Notes: a model not told the origin generated them from the sequence alone. Shown: positions 32,920 to 42,503, counted from the first letter of the stretch. The stretch is DNA of 64,000 nucleotides from Polynucleobacter wuianus (GCF_001659725.1 NZ_CP015922.1:620001-684000), one strand, 5' to 3'. Numbers and translations are program-made.

Positions 32920-34368
32920 TTACATCTCTATATGGGCGCGTAGACCAAAGAAATTGACTGGACCTCGTGCAGCGTTATAGGCTGGATTGGCGATTCTCTG
33001 ATAGTCAGCTGATAAGTAGAGTTCTTTATAGACTTTTGCGCTATAGAAAGTCTCTAAGATTTGTTCAGTTTTATAGCTGAGGTTGCCATCTCCGATGAAA
33101 GGGGACATGCCACCCATTTGCAAATAGGTTCGCTGTATGGGGGCAATGCCGTTCACTGCAAATCCAAAACCTATGGTGTCGCTTGGTCGCGACCAACTGC
33201 TACCTTTAATGCTTACACCACCCGATAAGGAGCGGCTAATGTCTACTGTTTGGGTTTCCGTATTTCCTGGGTTCCAACTCCAGCGGCCAAAAATACCAAC
33301 ATCCTCCGATATAGACTGCTCTAAATTTAAGCCATACCCCCATGAGTTTTGAGCGGCCAAACGAGTATTTGTTACATCAGGAGTTGAGCTGTTTTGCTGG
33401 CCGATTGCGACCGCACTCTGGTAGTTGCCCATAAATGCGTGTTGTTGATAGTAAAGCGCTCTTATTGCCCCAGGCTTGCCCCATAACTCATGCTCGTGAG
33501 TTGCTTCAACTTGATTTGCATAGTCCCGCGTCATGCTGTAATCCAGTTGAGCAGTATTTGGAACGGTTGGCATTGCTAAACGAGCAGCTTTTAGGATCCA
33601 ATCTCCTTAATACCACTCTGCAACAGCGCCATAGGTATAGCCTTTGGTATCAGCTGCATAGCTGTATGCGCCCATTGAAAAGATTGCAAAGTTTTGGAAT
33701 TGAGTGCGAGGATCGTGACTGTAGCTGTTCTGATCAAAAAAATCTAAGGTGGCGAATTTTCCATAGCTCACCACAATTCTGTTTTTATCTAAATTCCCTG
33801 CTAATTGATTTGATCCTCCCTCGATATGTTCTTTGCCACCACCAAGGCCAAAGGTTTGTCGAATAAAAGCCCGGGCTGTGTAGTAGACGGGTGGAGCATA
33901 TGAACCTTTTTGTAATTCCCCATTCTGAAATCCACCCAAGCCTACCAGTTGCCCATTAAAGGGAGTGCCCTCAAACATCTCTGGATTCCAGTAAAACTCG
34001 GCACCTTCCCAAAGTCTTGCTCCAAGAAATGCAGTTGCGCTCAAGGTGTAGCTCTTCCTACCACCACCTTCTGTTTTATTTAAAAGACTGTTCTGTCCAT
34101 AGTAGGGTGAGTTGAAATTATTTTTTTGTTGAACAATGTAGGTTGATTGACCATGAATGCTCCATTGCTCAGTTTCACCTTCAAGTGCAGATGTTGTATC
34201 AATGACAGGCGCATCACTTACAGGCGATTCTGCATAAACCGGCTGATTAATCCCTAGGCAAAAGAGGGTTATGAGTAGCGTCGGTATGATTCCAAATTTG
34301 GCATTTCTATAAAAAATGTCAAATCCTTTGCTATAGGTCAAAACCCATTTTTTTCTATATGAGAACAT
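32920..34368 (-). pseudogene. OprB-like outer-membrane porin, broken by an in-frame stop
   Basis: Two pieces (34368 to 33607 and 33573 to 32920) are in the same frame and make one carbohydrate-selective OprB-type porin of 482 codons: signal ending PVYA, then a beta-barrel with GARLWEGAEFYWNPEMFEG, TYGAVAEWY, WILKAARLAMPTVPNTAQLD, and the C-terminal FGLRAHIEM, whose last aromatic residue before Met is weak. A TAA stands where the family has Gln (after EWY at codon 253); the sequence then goes on as GDWILKA. One C-to-T change would restore the gene. It is divergent from feoA across a region with Fur-box-like sites. Confidence 0.85.
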
Positions 34369-34398
34369 TCTTTAGTAATACTTTTATGACTTTGTAAA

Positions 34399-34413
34399 TG
34401 AGAACTATTATCA
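34399..34413. promoter_or_regulatory. Fur-box-like site 1
   Basis: TGAGAACTATTATCA matches the 7-1-7 Fur consensus (TGATAAT-N-ATTATCA) at 12 of 14 arm positions, the right arm exactly. It lies between the divergent porin and feoA genes. Confidence 0.65.
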
Positions 34414-34429
34414 ATTATAAGGTATATAA

Positions 34430-34444
34430 TGAGAATCGTTCCTA
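34430..34444. promoter_or_regulatory. Fur-box-like site 2 next to a TATAAT
   Basis: TGAGAATCGTTCCTA is a weaker 7-1-7 Fur-like match, 27 bases upstream of the feoA ATG. A TATAAT (34425-34430) overlaps it and could be the feoA -10 box, so Fur binding here would block transcription in high iron. Confidence 0.5.
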
Positions 34445-34470
34445 TTAATTGATAAAAATGACAAACATCC

Positions 34471-34716
34471 ATGCATTTGGACCAGGTTGATTTAGATTCC
34501 ACCTACCGTGTTTGCACGGTAAATGCCCCCAAAGGTGCTCCGCAAATTAAGGGGCAGCTAGAGGATATTGGTTTTCTTCCGGGTGAGCAGGTCACATTGC
34601 TTCGTAAGGGACTGTTGAAAAAGGGGCCCTACCTAGTGCGAGTGGGCGCATCTACATTCGCTTTGCGTCAATCTGAGGCACGCATGATTGAGGTTGAGTC
34701 AGTAGTAAATGTCTGA
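34471..34716 (+). CDS. feoA: Ferrous iron transport protein A
   Basis: FeoA is a small SH3-fold cytoplasmic protein that assists FeoB. The 81 residues show the standard pattern: LEDIGFLPGEQVTLLRKG, then GPYLVRVGASTFALRQSEARMIEV. It overlaps feoB by 8 bases, so the two are translationally coupled. Fur-box-like sites lie upstream. No feoC is present. Confidence 0.93.
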   Translation: MHLDQVDLDSTYRVCTVNAPKGAPQIKGQLEDIGFLPGEQVTLLRKGLLKKGPYLVRVGASTFALRQSEARMIEVESVVNV

Positions 34717-36622
34717 ATCCACCGTTCATTTTTTCCCTAGCGAACCCTTAGTCGCTTTATTGGGCAATCCCAATTGTGGAAAGACCGCATTATTTAATTT
34801 GCTCACCGGCAGCCGTCAAAAGGTTGCCAATTATTCCGGCGTCACTGTTGAGCGCAAAGAGGGAAGACTCTTGCTAGAGTCTGGAAAAAATATTCGCATC
34901 CTAGATTTGCCTGGTGCCTATAGCCTTTACCCAAGATCACTCGATGAGCGCGTGACTTGCAACGTTCTCTTGGGCAGGGCAGAGGGCGAGAAGCGTCCTG
35001 ATTTAGTGTTATGCATTCTGAGTGCTATGAACCTGCGTCGCAATCTACGCCTGGTGCTAGCCGCTCAGCGCCTTGGTCTGCCGTGTGTAGTGGTGCTCAA
35101 CATGCTGGATATCGCCAAACGTCAGGGTCTGCAGATTGATATTGCAGCGCTTTCAAAAGAGTTGGGTTTGCCGGTTATTACTAGTGTAGGCATTCAGTCT
35201 AATGGCGCAGATGATATTAAGAAGTTCCTATCAGAATTAGATTGGCGCAATCTCAATAATATTAGCACTGGAACTAGTGATGCAACATTAGAGAATGTGG
35301 CCTCTCATATTGCTCATGCTGAATCTGACAATGTTCAAGTGCAGCGCATACTGCAGAACCTTGGGCTTGATCAAATTATTCCTGATCAATTGAGTGATCG
35401 ATTGGATTCAGTATTGCTACATCCAGTATTTGGCCCCATCATTTTGGTGGCCTTACTCTTTTGTATATTCCAGGCGGTATTTAGTTGGGCAACAGTGCCG
35501 ATGGAGTTGATTAAGACTTCTGTCGAATATCTTGGGGCTCAAATTACTGAAGTCTTGCCTAATTCTTGGTTACGCAGTTTATTGATTAATGGCATCTTGG
35601 CCGGACTCGGTGGCGTAGTGATCTTCCTGCCACAGATTTTGATTTTGTTCTTCTTCATTTTGTTGTTGGAGGAATCTGGTTACCTTCCGCGCGCTGCATA
35701 TCTATTGGATAGAGTGATGGGCTCAGTAGGTTTATCAGGCCGGTCATTTATCCCACTGCTATCGAGCTTTGCCTGTGCGATCCCGGGAATCATGGCAACC
35801 AGAAGTATCTCCAACGCACGGGATCGCTTAGTCACCATCTTGATTGCCCCCATGATGACGTGCTCAGCACGTTTACCGGTGTATGCCTTGCTTATCTCCG
35901 CATTTATTCCAGAGCAAAAGTTGTGGGCCGGCATTGACTTGCAGGGTTTGGTGCTGTTCTTGCTTTATCTCGCAGGCATTTTTGGTGCCATGGCCGTAGC
36001 TTGGATACTGAAGCGTTTCACTAGTGAGCAGTTCAGAATGAATGCACTGATGATGGAGTTGCCAAGTTATCACTTGCCACGCTTAGGTAACCTCGCGATT
36101 AGTTTGTGGCAACGTGCAGAAATTTTCTTGCGTCGCGTAGGCGGCATTATTCTCATCATGACAGTTGGACTTTGGGCGCTCTCTAGCTTCCCTTTGCCTC
36201 CAGAGGGTGCAACGCTATCTCCCATTCAATACAGTTTTGCAGGCATGCTCGGACAGGCCTTGGCTCATGTCTTCTCCCCAATTGGATTTAATTGGGAAAT
36301 CAGTATTGCTTTGGTGCCAGGCATGGCAGCGCGTGAGGTGGTGGTGAGTTCGCTTGCTACGGTCTATGCTTTGTCTAGCTCCAGCGCAGATGCTGCGGAA
36401 GCTCTTGTTCCCTTGATCTCAAGCACTTGGTCTCTGGCTACTGCATTGTCTTTGCTCGCTTGGTTTGTCTTTGCGCCCCAGTGCTTGTCTACGATTGCAG
36501 CAGTCAAGCGCGAAACGGGTGGTTGGAAGATTCCGGTGATTATGCTGAGCTACTTATTTGGACTAGCTTACATTGCCTCATTCATCACCTATCGCATCGC
36601 CATCTTTTTCAATTTGGGTTGA
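34709..36622 (+). CDS. feoB: Ferrous iron transporter FeoB
   Basis: FeoB is the inner-membrane Fe(II) permease with an N-terminal G domain. G1 is GNPNCGKT (residues 19-26), G3 DLPGAYSL, G4 NMLD. The membrane part has two gate-like repeats with FLPQILILFFFILLLEESGYLPRAA and GFNWEISIALVPGMAAREVVVSSLATVYA. At 637 residues it is shorter than E. coli FeoB (773) but within the known range. It is in an operon with feoA and ends at a terminator. Confidence 0.95.
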   Translation: MSESTVHFFPSEPLVALLGNPNCGKTALFNLLTGSRQKVANYSGVTVERKEGRLLLESGKNIRILDLPGAYSLYPRSLDERVTCNVLLGRAEGEKRPDLVLCILSAMNLRRNLRLVLAAQRLGLPCVVVLNMLDIAKRQGLQIDIAALSKELGLPVITSVGIQSNGADDIKKFLSELDWRNLNNISTGTSDATLENVASHIAHAESDNVQVQRILQNLGLDQIIPDQLSDRLDSVLLHPVFGPIILVALLFCIFQAVFSWATVPMELIKTSVEYLGAQITEVLPNSWLRSLLINGILAGLGGVVIFLPQILILFFFILLLEESGYLPRAAYLLDRVMGSVGLSGRSFIPLLSSFACAIPGIMATRSISNARDRLVTILIAPMMTCSARLPVYALLISAFIPEQKLWAGIDLQGLVLFLLYLAGIFGAMAVAWILKRFTSEQFRMNALMMELPSYHLPRLGNLAISLWQRAEIFLRRVGGIILIMTVGLWALSSFPLPPEGATLSPIQYSFAGMLGQALAHVFSPIGFNWEISIALVPGMAAREVVVSSLATVYALSSSSADAAEALVPLISSTWSLATALSLLAWFVFAPQCLSTIAAVKRETGGWKIPVIMLSYLFGLAYIASFITYRIAIFFNLG

Positions 36623-36631
36623 CCCATTAGA

Positions 36632-36660
36632 AAAGCCACCCTACGGTGGCTTTCTTTTTA
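36632..36660 (+). terminator. Rho-independent terminator
   Basis: A 9-bp stem (AAAGCCACC with GGTGGCTTT, loop CTAC) and a T-rich tail follow feoB. Confidence 0.88.
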
Positions 36661-36679
36661 CTCAATGTAAATGGTCACT

Positions 36680-37567
36680 TTAGACAGCAACAAAAGTATT
36701 TTCTAATTTACCAATCCCACCCATCTCAACGACTACCACATCACCATTGACTAAATACTTGGGTGGTTTAAATCCGATACCAACGCCTACTGGTGTACCA
36801 GTTGCAATGAGGTCACCAGGGTAAAGGGTAATACCAGCAGAAATAGTTGCAATCATGTTTGGAATATCAAAGATCAAATCTTTAGTGTTGGAGTTCTGCC
36901 GCAGCTCACCATTGACCCAGCATTTCACAGAAATATCTTCGGCATTGACTTCGTCGGCAGTCACAACCCAAGGGCCCATTGGGCAGAAGGTATCAAAGCT
37001 CTTACCTAAAAACCATTGCTTGTGACGCTGTTGCCAATCGCGCGCTGTGACATCATTGATGGCGGTGTAACCCCAGACGTGTTTCATGGCATCGGCTTCA
37101 CTAATGCCTTTGCCACCTTTGCCGATCACAATCGTTAACTCAGCTTCGTAGTCGATACAGGTGGATACCGCAATCGGAATAATGACATCGGTATTGGGAC
37201 CTGTTACAGACTCAGGTGGCTTGGTAAAGAAGATTGCGTGACTAGGAATATCTTCACCAGGTTTTGCGCTGCCATCAAAGCCGCTATTAGAAAACTCTTT
37301 AGCGTGTTCATGATAATTTTTACCTACACAGAAGATATTTCGGCGCGGTCTTGGAACGGGTGCAAGTAAACGTACATCGCTAAACGCGTGAGTCGCTACC
37401 GGCTTAGGCAATTTACCCACTAGGTCTGATTTAAGGATGGCAACGATGCCATCTTCGCTAACATCAACACCTAAGTCGAGCTCTTGGACGGTGTTGCCGT
37501 CAGCCGAAACAATACCCACACGAGTTTTGGATGGGTCTTTTGCTAAAGAAAATGCTGCGTATTTCAT
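36680..37567 (-). CDS. FAH family protein
   Basis: The protein of 295 residues is a cytoplasmic FAH-superfamily enzyme with IFCVGKNYHEHAKEF, the metal motif DYEAELTIVIGKGGKGIS, NDVTARDWQQRHKQWFLGKSFD and LIATGTPVGVGIG. This KGIS...TARDWQ...FLGKSFD arrangement is that of the hydratase/hydrolase branch (2-keto-4-pentenoate hydratase or acylpyruvase-like). It is divergent from the Bug receptor and secreted aldolase genes, so shared control and a common substrate pathway are plausible. No signal peptide. Confidence 0.88.
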   Translation of the reverse strand: MKYAAFSLAKDPSKTRVGIVSADGNTVQELDLGVDVSEDGIVAILKSDLVGKLPKPVATHAFSDVRLLAPVPRPRRNIFCVGKNYHEHAKEFSNSGFDGSAKPGEDIPSHAIFFTKPPESVTGPNTDVIIPIAVSTCIDYEAELTIVIGKGGKGISEADAMKHVWGYTAINDVTARDWQQRHKQWFLGKSFDTFCPMGPWVVTADEVNAEDISVKCWVNGELRQNSNTKDLIFDIPNMIATISAGITLYPGDLIATGTPVGVGIGFKPPKYLVNGDVVVVEMGGIGKLENTFVAV

Positions 37568-37677
37568 GTTGCTATCTCCATTGGGGGTTATGTCTAAGCC
37601 AACCCTTGTTTATTGTCTTAATTCTTGTAGTAGGATAAAGAGCATAAATAATAACTAAATTACAAATTAGAGACAAA

Positions 37678-38664
37678 ATGAGACAAAAATCCTACCTTGG
37701 TCGTGTGCTGGGCTGTATCGCGGCATCTTTTTTAGCGGTTTCAGCCTTTGCCCAAACACAAGAGCCTTGGCCCACCAAGTCAATTACGATGGTGGTCCCA
37801 TTTCCACCTGGCGGGGTAGCAGATGCTGTGGGTAGGCCAGTTGCAGAAGCGCTTTCCCGTATTTTGGGTCAACCGGTCATCGTAGAAAACAAAGCAGGCG
37901 CTGGTGGTGGCATTGGTATGGCTGCGGTTGCCAGATCAAAGCCTGATGGTTACACCATCTTGATGGCTTTATCATCCATTTCGATTATTCCCGAGGCAGA
38001 TAAAGTCGTTGGTCGTGAACAATCTTTTCAATTGAACCAACTCAAACCGATTGCACGCTTTACTGCAGATCCAACAGTATTGGTGGTTAGGGCAGATAGT
38101 CCCTGGAAGGATTACAAGTCGTTTGTGGCAGCGATGCGCGCTAATCCTGGTAAATACAATTTTGGTTCGTCAGGAAATTACGGCACGATGCACGTGCCAA
38201 TGGAGATGCTGAAATCTTCTGAAAAGTTTTATATGGTTCATATTCCGTACACAGGTGCGGGCCCTGCAATTGTTGGGCTTTTAGGAGGACAAGTTGACGC
38301 TATTGCGACGGGTCCATCTTCCATCGTGCAACAGATCAAAGCAGGCAAGGTTAGAGCTCTAGCACATTGGGGTGATGGCAGGTTGGCCAGCATGCCAGAT
38401 GTTCCAAGCTTTAAAGAAATGGGCGTCAAGGTTGAGTTTTCACAATGGGCTGGTTTGTTTGTGCCAAGCGCCACACCTGACTACATCACCAATAAATTAC
38501 GTGAAGCCGCCAAGCAAGCCTCTAGTGATGAGCGGGTACGCTCAGTGATTAATGGTGCTGGTAGTCCAATTCAGTATATGGATGCACCTGAGTTCAAAGT
38601 CTATTGGGATAAAGAATCTGCTCAGATGGGTGAAGTCGTCAGAAAGATTGGAAAGGTTGAATGA
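37678..38664 (+). CDS. Bug/TctC family periplasmic solute receptor
   Basis: The signal peptide ends near AVSAFAQ. The core shows KSITMVVPFPPGGVADAVGRP, ENKAGAGGGIGMAAVARSKPDGYTILM and FGSSGNYGTMHVPMEM. The mid region is atypical (VVGREQSFQLNQLKPIARFTADPTVLV in place of the usual LPYDPxKDF), which may mean a different ligand. Its stop overlaps the ATG of the exported class II aldolase (ATGA), so the two are coupled and probably handle the same compound. A FAH gene is divergent upstream. Confidence 0.9.
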   Translation: MRQKSYLGRVLGCIAASFLAVSAFAQTQEPWPTKSITMVVPFPPGGVADAVGRPVAEALSRILGQPVIVENKAGAGGGIGMAAVARSKPDGYTILMALSSISIIPEADKVVGREQSFQLNQLKPIARFTADPTVLVVRADSPWKDYKSFVAAMRANPGKYNFGSSGNYGTMHVPMEMLKSSEKFYMVHIPYTGAGPAIVGLLGGQVDAIATGPSSIVQQIKAGKVRALAHWGDGRLASMPDVPSFKEMGVKVEFSQWAGLFVPSATPDYITNKLREAAKQASSDERVRSVINGAGSPIQYMDAPEFKVYWDKESAQMGEVVRKIGKVE

Positions 38665-39461
38665 TGAAAAAAATTCTGCTCTCACTGTTAGTGCTTGGGG
38701 TAACACATTCTAATGCTGCATCTGTTCAGGAGCAGATGGAGCAAGATCCTAAAGTCAAAGCTGCCGTTGAAGAATTAGTGATTGCCAATCATATTCTGTA
38801 TGACCAAAATGCAGTAGATGGATATGGCCACATCAGTGTTCGCAACCCTAATAATCCCAATACTTTCTTTCTAGCCAGGAGTGTCGCCCCGTCAGTAGTA
38901 AAAGTGGAAGACATCATGGAGTTTGATATGAACGGTAAAGCGCTCAATGGTGATACTCGCGTAGCATATGGTGAGCGCTTTATTCATAGTGGCATTCTCA
39001 AAAATCGACCTGATATTAATTCAGTCATTCATGGGCATGCGGCGCCGATCTTGCCTTATGGTTTAACTGGAACCACCCTTAAGCCGGTCTACCACATGAG
39101 CTCTTTCTTGGGTGAAGGTGTGCCCATTTTTGAGATTCGCAATTTTGCTAAACCCAACCCCGATACGGATATGTTTATTAGTAATATGGATCTTGGAAAT
39201 GCACTATCTCAAACTATGGGCCTCCAATACTTTGTCTTGATGCGTGGTCATGGTTACGCTGCAGGCGCAGACTCAATTAAGAAAGCAGTCTTTAGAGCGG
39301 TTTATGCGATTCAAAATGCCAGCATTCAGAGTGAAGCAATGAAGATGGGGCAAGTGCAATACCTCACGCCAGGTGAGGCTTCGATTTCTCAAGAGACTAT
39401 TGAGAAGACCATTGGACGTCCATGGCAACTATGGAGTGAGCGCGTCAAAAAACTGCAATAG
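38661..39461 (+). CDS. Exported class II aldolase/adducin-family protein
   Basis: The core is a class II aldolase/adducin fold with metal ligands H124 and H126 (IHGHAAPILPYG) and H197 (RGHGYAAG), and the catalytic Glu candidate E105 (YGERFIHS). Unusually it starts with a signal peptide (KKILLSLLVLGVTHSNAA, cleavage near residue 20), so it would act in the periplasm. Zinc-dependent cleavage or decarboxylation of a hydroxy-acid is inferred from the fold. It is coupled to the Bug receptor by a 4-base overlap. Confidence 0.85.
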   Translation: MMKKILLSLLVLGVTHSNAASVQEQMEQDPKVKAAVEELVIANHILYDQNAVDGYGHISVRNPNNPNTFFLARSVAPSVVKVEDIMEFDMNGKALNGDTRVAYGERFIHSGILKNRPDINSVIHGHAAPILPYGLTGTTLKPVYHMSSFLGEGVPIFEIRNFAKPNPDTDMFISNMDLGNALSQTMGLQYFVLMRGHGYAAGADSIKKAVFRAVYAIQNASIQSEAMKMGQVQYLTPGEASISQETIEKTIGRPWQLWSERVKKLQ

Positions 39462-39480
39462 TTGTTAAACTCTCTGCATC

Positions 39481-40302
39481 ATGAAGATGCAGTCAATCGC
39501 GCTCTTGCCACTGATTCAACGGCCTCTGAAGCGCCTTCTCACCCCAATACTTATCTTGGCATTCCTAGTGGCCATGCCAACGGTGGCTTTGGCCGTTCTG
39601 CAAGATGAGATTCAGGTGTATGACGACGAGATTAATGCCAAGGGGGAATCCAGCCTAGAGCTCCACATCAACAGTACGCCACGTGGATTGCAAACGCCCA
39701 CTTATCCGGGTGAGGTCATGAATAACAATGGAGTGCGCGTTACCCCAGAGTTAGCTTATGGCTTAGGCCACGACTTAGAGGCGGGCCTCTATATCTCTTA
39801 CGTTAATTACGATAATAAATTTCAGTACGCTGCAACTAAAGTACGTATGAAATGGTTGCCGTTTCGTGAAGAGAAGGGTGATGCATTTTTTGCTGGTGCA
39901 AATTTAGAGCTTGCAAATGTACAGCCGCAGTTTGATGAATCCAGATACAACGCAGAAGCCCGTTTTATTATTGGTAAGCACTTTGATGAGTGGTTATTTT
40001 CGTTTAATCCCATCATTGATATGCCGCTATCGCAGCCGTATGTGCATCAATCTCCCTACTTCTCAACAGCCACTCGATTATCCCGAGAAGTGATTCAGGA
40101 TTTAGCCTTGGGTGTGGAGTATTACTCGAATCTAAATCAGTTAGGGCAACCGATTAATTATCAAAATACCCAACAATTGGGTTTCTTGATGATGTACTAC
40201 GATGGTAAACCGATTTCTTTCCAAGCGGGCGTAGGTAAGGGCTTCTCAAACAGTACAGACTCATTGACGCTCAAGGCCATCTTTTCGATTCCACTTCCCT
40301 AG
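39481..40302 (+). CDS. Exported beta-barrel-like outer-membrane protein
   Basis: The 273-residue protein has a signal peptide ending near VALAV. The mature part has repeated alternating beta segments (GLGHDLEAGLYISYVNYDN, ARFIIGKHFDEWLFSFNPIIDM, FQAGVGKGFSN) and ends with SIPLP rather than the usual aromatic. It resembles MetA-pathway-type outer-membrane proteins (phenol degradation gene family). Function is unknown. It follows the Bug-aldolase pair by 19 bases. Confidence 0.65.
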   Translation: MKMQSIALLPLIQRPLKRLLTPILILAFLVAMPTVALAVLQDEIQVYDDEINAKGESSLELHINSTPRGLQTPTYPGEVMNNNGVRVTPELAYGLGHDLEAGLYISYVNYDNKFQYAATKVRMKWLPFREEKGDAFFAGANLELANVQPQFDESRYNAEARFIIGKHFDEWLFSFNPIIDMPLSQPYVHQSPYFSTATRLSREVIQDLALGVEYYSNLNQLGQPINYQNTQQLGFLMMYYDGKPISFQAGVGKGFSNSTDSLTLKAIFSIPLP

Positions 40303-40413
40303 GAAAAACGAGTACAACAAGATTGCATGATCCTGCAATTATGTGGTTAATATTGAACCAATGGGCTTTAGAACCCATACATAAAATTACCTTGACTTAA
40401 GTCGGAGACAAAC

Positions 40414-41403
40414 ATGTTTAACCTTTATTTTGTAAAGCGTGCGTGCACGCTTGGTGCCAGCGCATTTGCAGTATCGCTCTTAATACACCCAGTGACGAGT
40501 GCGCAGCCTTTCCCCAATAAGCCCGTCAAAATTATTGTGACTGCTGCGCCTGGTGGCACAACAGATATTTCTTCTCGTGCGCTCTCCGATATCTTGGGTA
40601 AAGAGCTTGGCCAAACAGTAATTGTTGAGAATAAAGCGGGTGGCGCTGGAATCATTGGCTTACAAGCATTGCTTGCTTCACCTGCAGATGGATACACCAT
40701 GGCGATGGGTAATATTGGTCCAAACGCGATTAACTACAGCTTATATAAAAATCTTCCATACAAAATGGAAGATATGGAGCCGATTACGATTGTGATTGCC
40801 AACCCAAACGTCTTGGTGGTGAATCCAGAAGTGCCAGCAAAGACGGTTGCTGAGTTGGTAGCACTAGCTAAGGCTAATCCTGGCAAGTATTCCTTTGCCT
40901 CTTCTGGTCGTGGTCAATCGATTCATATGTCTGGGGAGTTATTCAAGACCCAAGCTGGCATTGACATCATTCACGTACCCTACAAAGGTGCGGGTCCTGC
41001 ATTAGCAGACCTATTGGCTGGCCAGACCAGTATGATGGTCGATAACTTGCCTAGCTCAATGCAATATATCAAGTCTGGCAAATTGCGCGCCTTAGCTGTT
41101 ACAAGTAAAAACCGAGTGGCAGAATTGCCAGACGTGCCAACCATGATTCAATCAGGCTATCCAAACTTTGAAGTAACTGCATGGTTTGGATTATTTGTCC
41201 CCGCAGGTACACCAAAGCCTGTGATCGATAAATTGTATGTGGCGGTGAAGAAGGCTCTCGATTCTCCAGAAATTAAGCAGCGCTGGAAAGACTTGGGTGG
41301 TTGGGCTGTAGGAGATACGCCAGCGAACACCAAACTCTTTATTGCGGCAGAGAAGAAAAAGTGGGAACTCGTTGCACAGCAAGCTAAGATCGAAGCTGAA
41401 TAA
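40414..41403 (+). CDS. Bug/TctC family periplasmic solute receptor
   Basis: The signal peptide ends near VTSAQ. The receptor has a variant N-terminal motif, KPVKIIVTAAPGGTTDISSRA, with TAAPGG in place of PFPPGG. The rest is standard: ENKAGGAGIIGLQALLASPADGYTMAMG, LPYKMEDMEPITIV, HVPYKGAGPALADLLAG and AELPDVPTMIQSGYPNFEV. Length 329. The gene is single, with its own terminator, and no enzyme gene accompanies it. Confidence 0.9.
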   Translation: MFNLYFVKRACTLGASAFAVSLLIHPVTSAQPFPNKPVKIIVTAAPGGTTDISSRALSDILGKELGQTVIVENKAGGAGIIGLQALLASPADGYTMAMGNIGPNAINYSLYKNLPYKMEDMEPITIVIANPNVLVVNPEVPAKTVAELVALAKANPGKYSFASSGRGQSIHMSGELFKTQAGIDIIHVPYKGAGPALADLLAGQTSMMVDNLPSSMQYIKSGKLRALAVTSKNRVAELPDVPTMIQSGYPNFEVTAWFGLFVPAGTPKPVIDKLYVAVKKALDSPEIKQRWKDLGGWAVGDTPANTKLFIAAEKKKWELVAQQAKIEAE

Positions 41404-41437
41404 CTTCGCTGGCATTAGTCAATTGTTATAAAGCATC

Positions 41438-41468
41438 AGGGGATCTCATTGAGATCCCCTTATTTTTT
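41438..41468 (+). terminator. Rho-independent terminator, bidirectional
   Basis: A perfect 10-bp stem (AGGGGATCTC with GAGATCCCCT, loop ATT) and T run lie between two convergent Bug receptor genes. Confidence 0.92.
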
Positions 41469-41504
41469 CTGCAACTTACCTTTATCCCTTACTTTTATTC
41501 TTCT

Positions 41505-42503
41505 TTAATCCGCCTTGATGTTGGCATCTTTGACTACCTTGGCCCACATATTGAGTTCGCGAGTAATGCGTTTGCTTGATTCTGCTGGAGAAAGGTAATT
41601 TACATAGACGCCAGCAGCGAGCATGCGCTCTTGAACATCAGGGCGTTGCAAAATAGTTTTGATATCCAAGCTTAATTTATACACAATCGCTTGCGGCGTA
41701 CCTGCTGGCGCTTCAATGCCGAACATACTTACCACATCAAAATTCGGTAAGCCAGTTGCTTCGGTGATAGTGGGAACATCAGGTAGCTGGCTAATGCGCT
41801 TCGCAGTGGTCACAGCTAAAGGTCTTAGTTGGCCAGCTTGAATAAATTGCAAAGCCGCTGGAACAGTTTCAGACATACTGAGGACTTGTCCACCCACTAA
41901 ATCCGTCATTGCAGGTCCGCTTCCTTTGTATGGAATATGCAGCATGTCCAGCCCAAGTTGATAGCGGAACATTTCCATCGCAAGACGTTGTGGAGCACCA
42001 GCGCCTGAAGAGGCAAAGGTGAGTTTGCCTGGATTAGTTTTTGCGTAAGCAATGAACTCCTTCATATTCTTCACGGGAACTGATGGGTTCACGACAAAGA
42101 CCAGGGGTACCACGCCGACAATGGCGACTGGAGTGAAGTCTTTCTCTAAGTTGTATTTGATCTTATCTTTTTCTAGATTGGTATTGATTGCATGGGAGGT
42201 TAAGGCACCCATTAATAAGGTATAGCCATCGGCTGGTGATTTAGCCACCATGTCAGCACCTATATTGCCGCTGTCGCCCGCACGGTTATCGGGAATGACT
42301 TGTTGATTTAAGGTCTTTGAGAGCTCTTGCGCCATGATGCGACCAATGACGTCTGTTGCCCCACCAGGAGGAAAGGGAATGACGAGCCGTATTGGCTTGT
42401 CCGGATAATTTTTCGGGGCACTATTGCTTTGAGCAAATCCGGGAGTGTTTACTAGGGTAAGGCATAGGGCTACACCAAACCACAAGCTTAGTTTTTGTCT
42501 CAT
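41505..42503 (-). CDS. Bug/TctC family periplasmic solute receptor
   Basis: The signal peptide ends near GFAQS. Features are KPIRLVIPFPPGGATDVIGRI, DNRAGDSGNIGADMVAKSPADGYTLLMG, YNLEKDFTPVAIVGVVPLVF and LPDVPTITEATGLPNFDV. It is 332 residues long. It is convergent with the neighbouring Bug gene and divergent from the SemiSWEET gene, so it is a single-gene unit. Its ligand is unknown. Confidence 0.9.
   Translation of the reverse strand: MRQKLSLWFGVALCLTLVNTPGFAQSNSAPKNYPDKPIRLVIPFPPGGATDVIGRIMAQELSKTLNQQVIPDNRAGDSGNIGADMVAKSPADGYTLLMGALTSHAINTNLEKDKIKYNLEKDFTPVAIVGVVPLVFVVNPSVPVKNMKEFIAYAKTNPGKLTFASSGAGAPQRLAMEMFRYQLGLDMLHIPYKGSGPAMTDLVGGQVLSMSETVPAALQFIQAGQLRPLAVTTAKRISQLPDVPTITEATGLPNFDVVSMFGIEAPAGTPQAIVYKLSLDIKTILQRPDVQERMLAAGVYVNYLSPAESSKRITRELNMWAKVVKDANIKAD

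Noticed and set aside
32920..34368. Reading the two porin pieces as two separate genes
   Set aside because: They are in one frame, the text between them continues as porin, and only one stop codon separates them.
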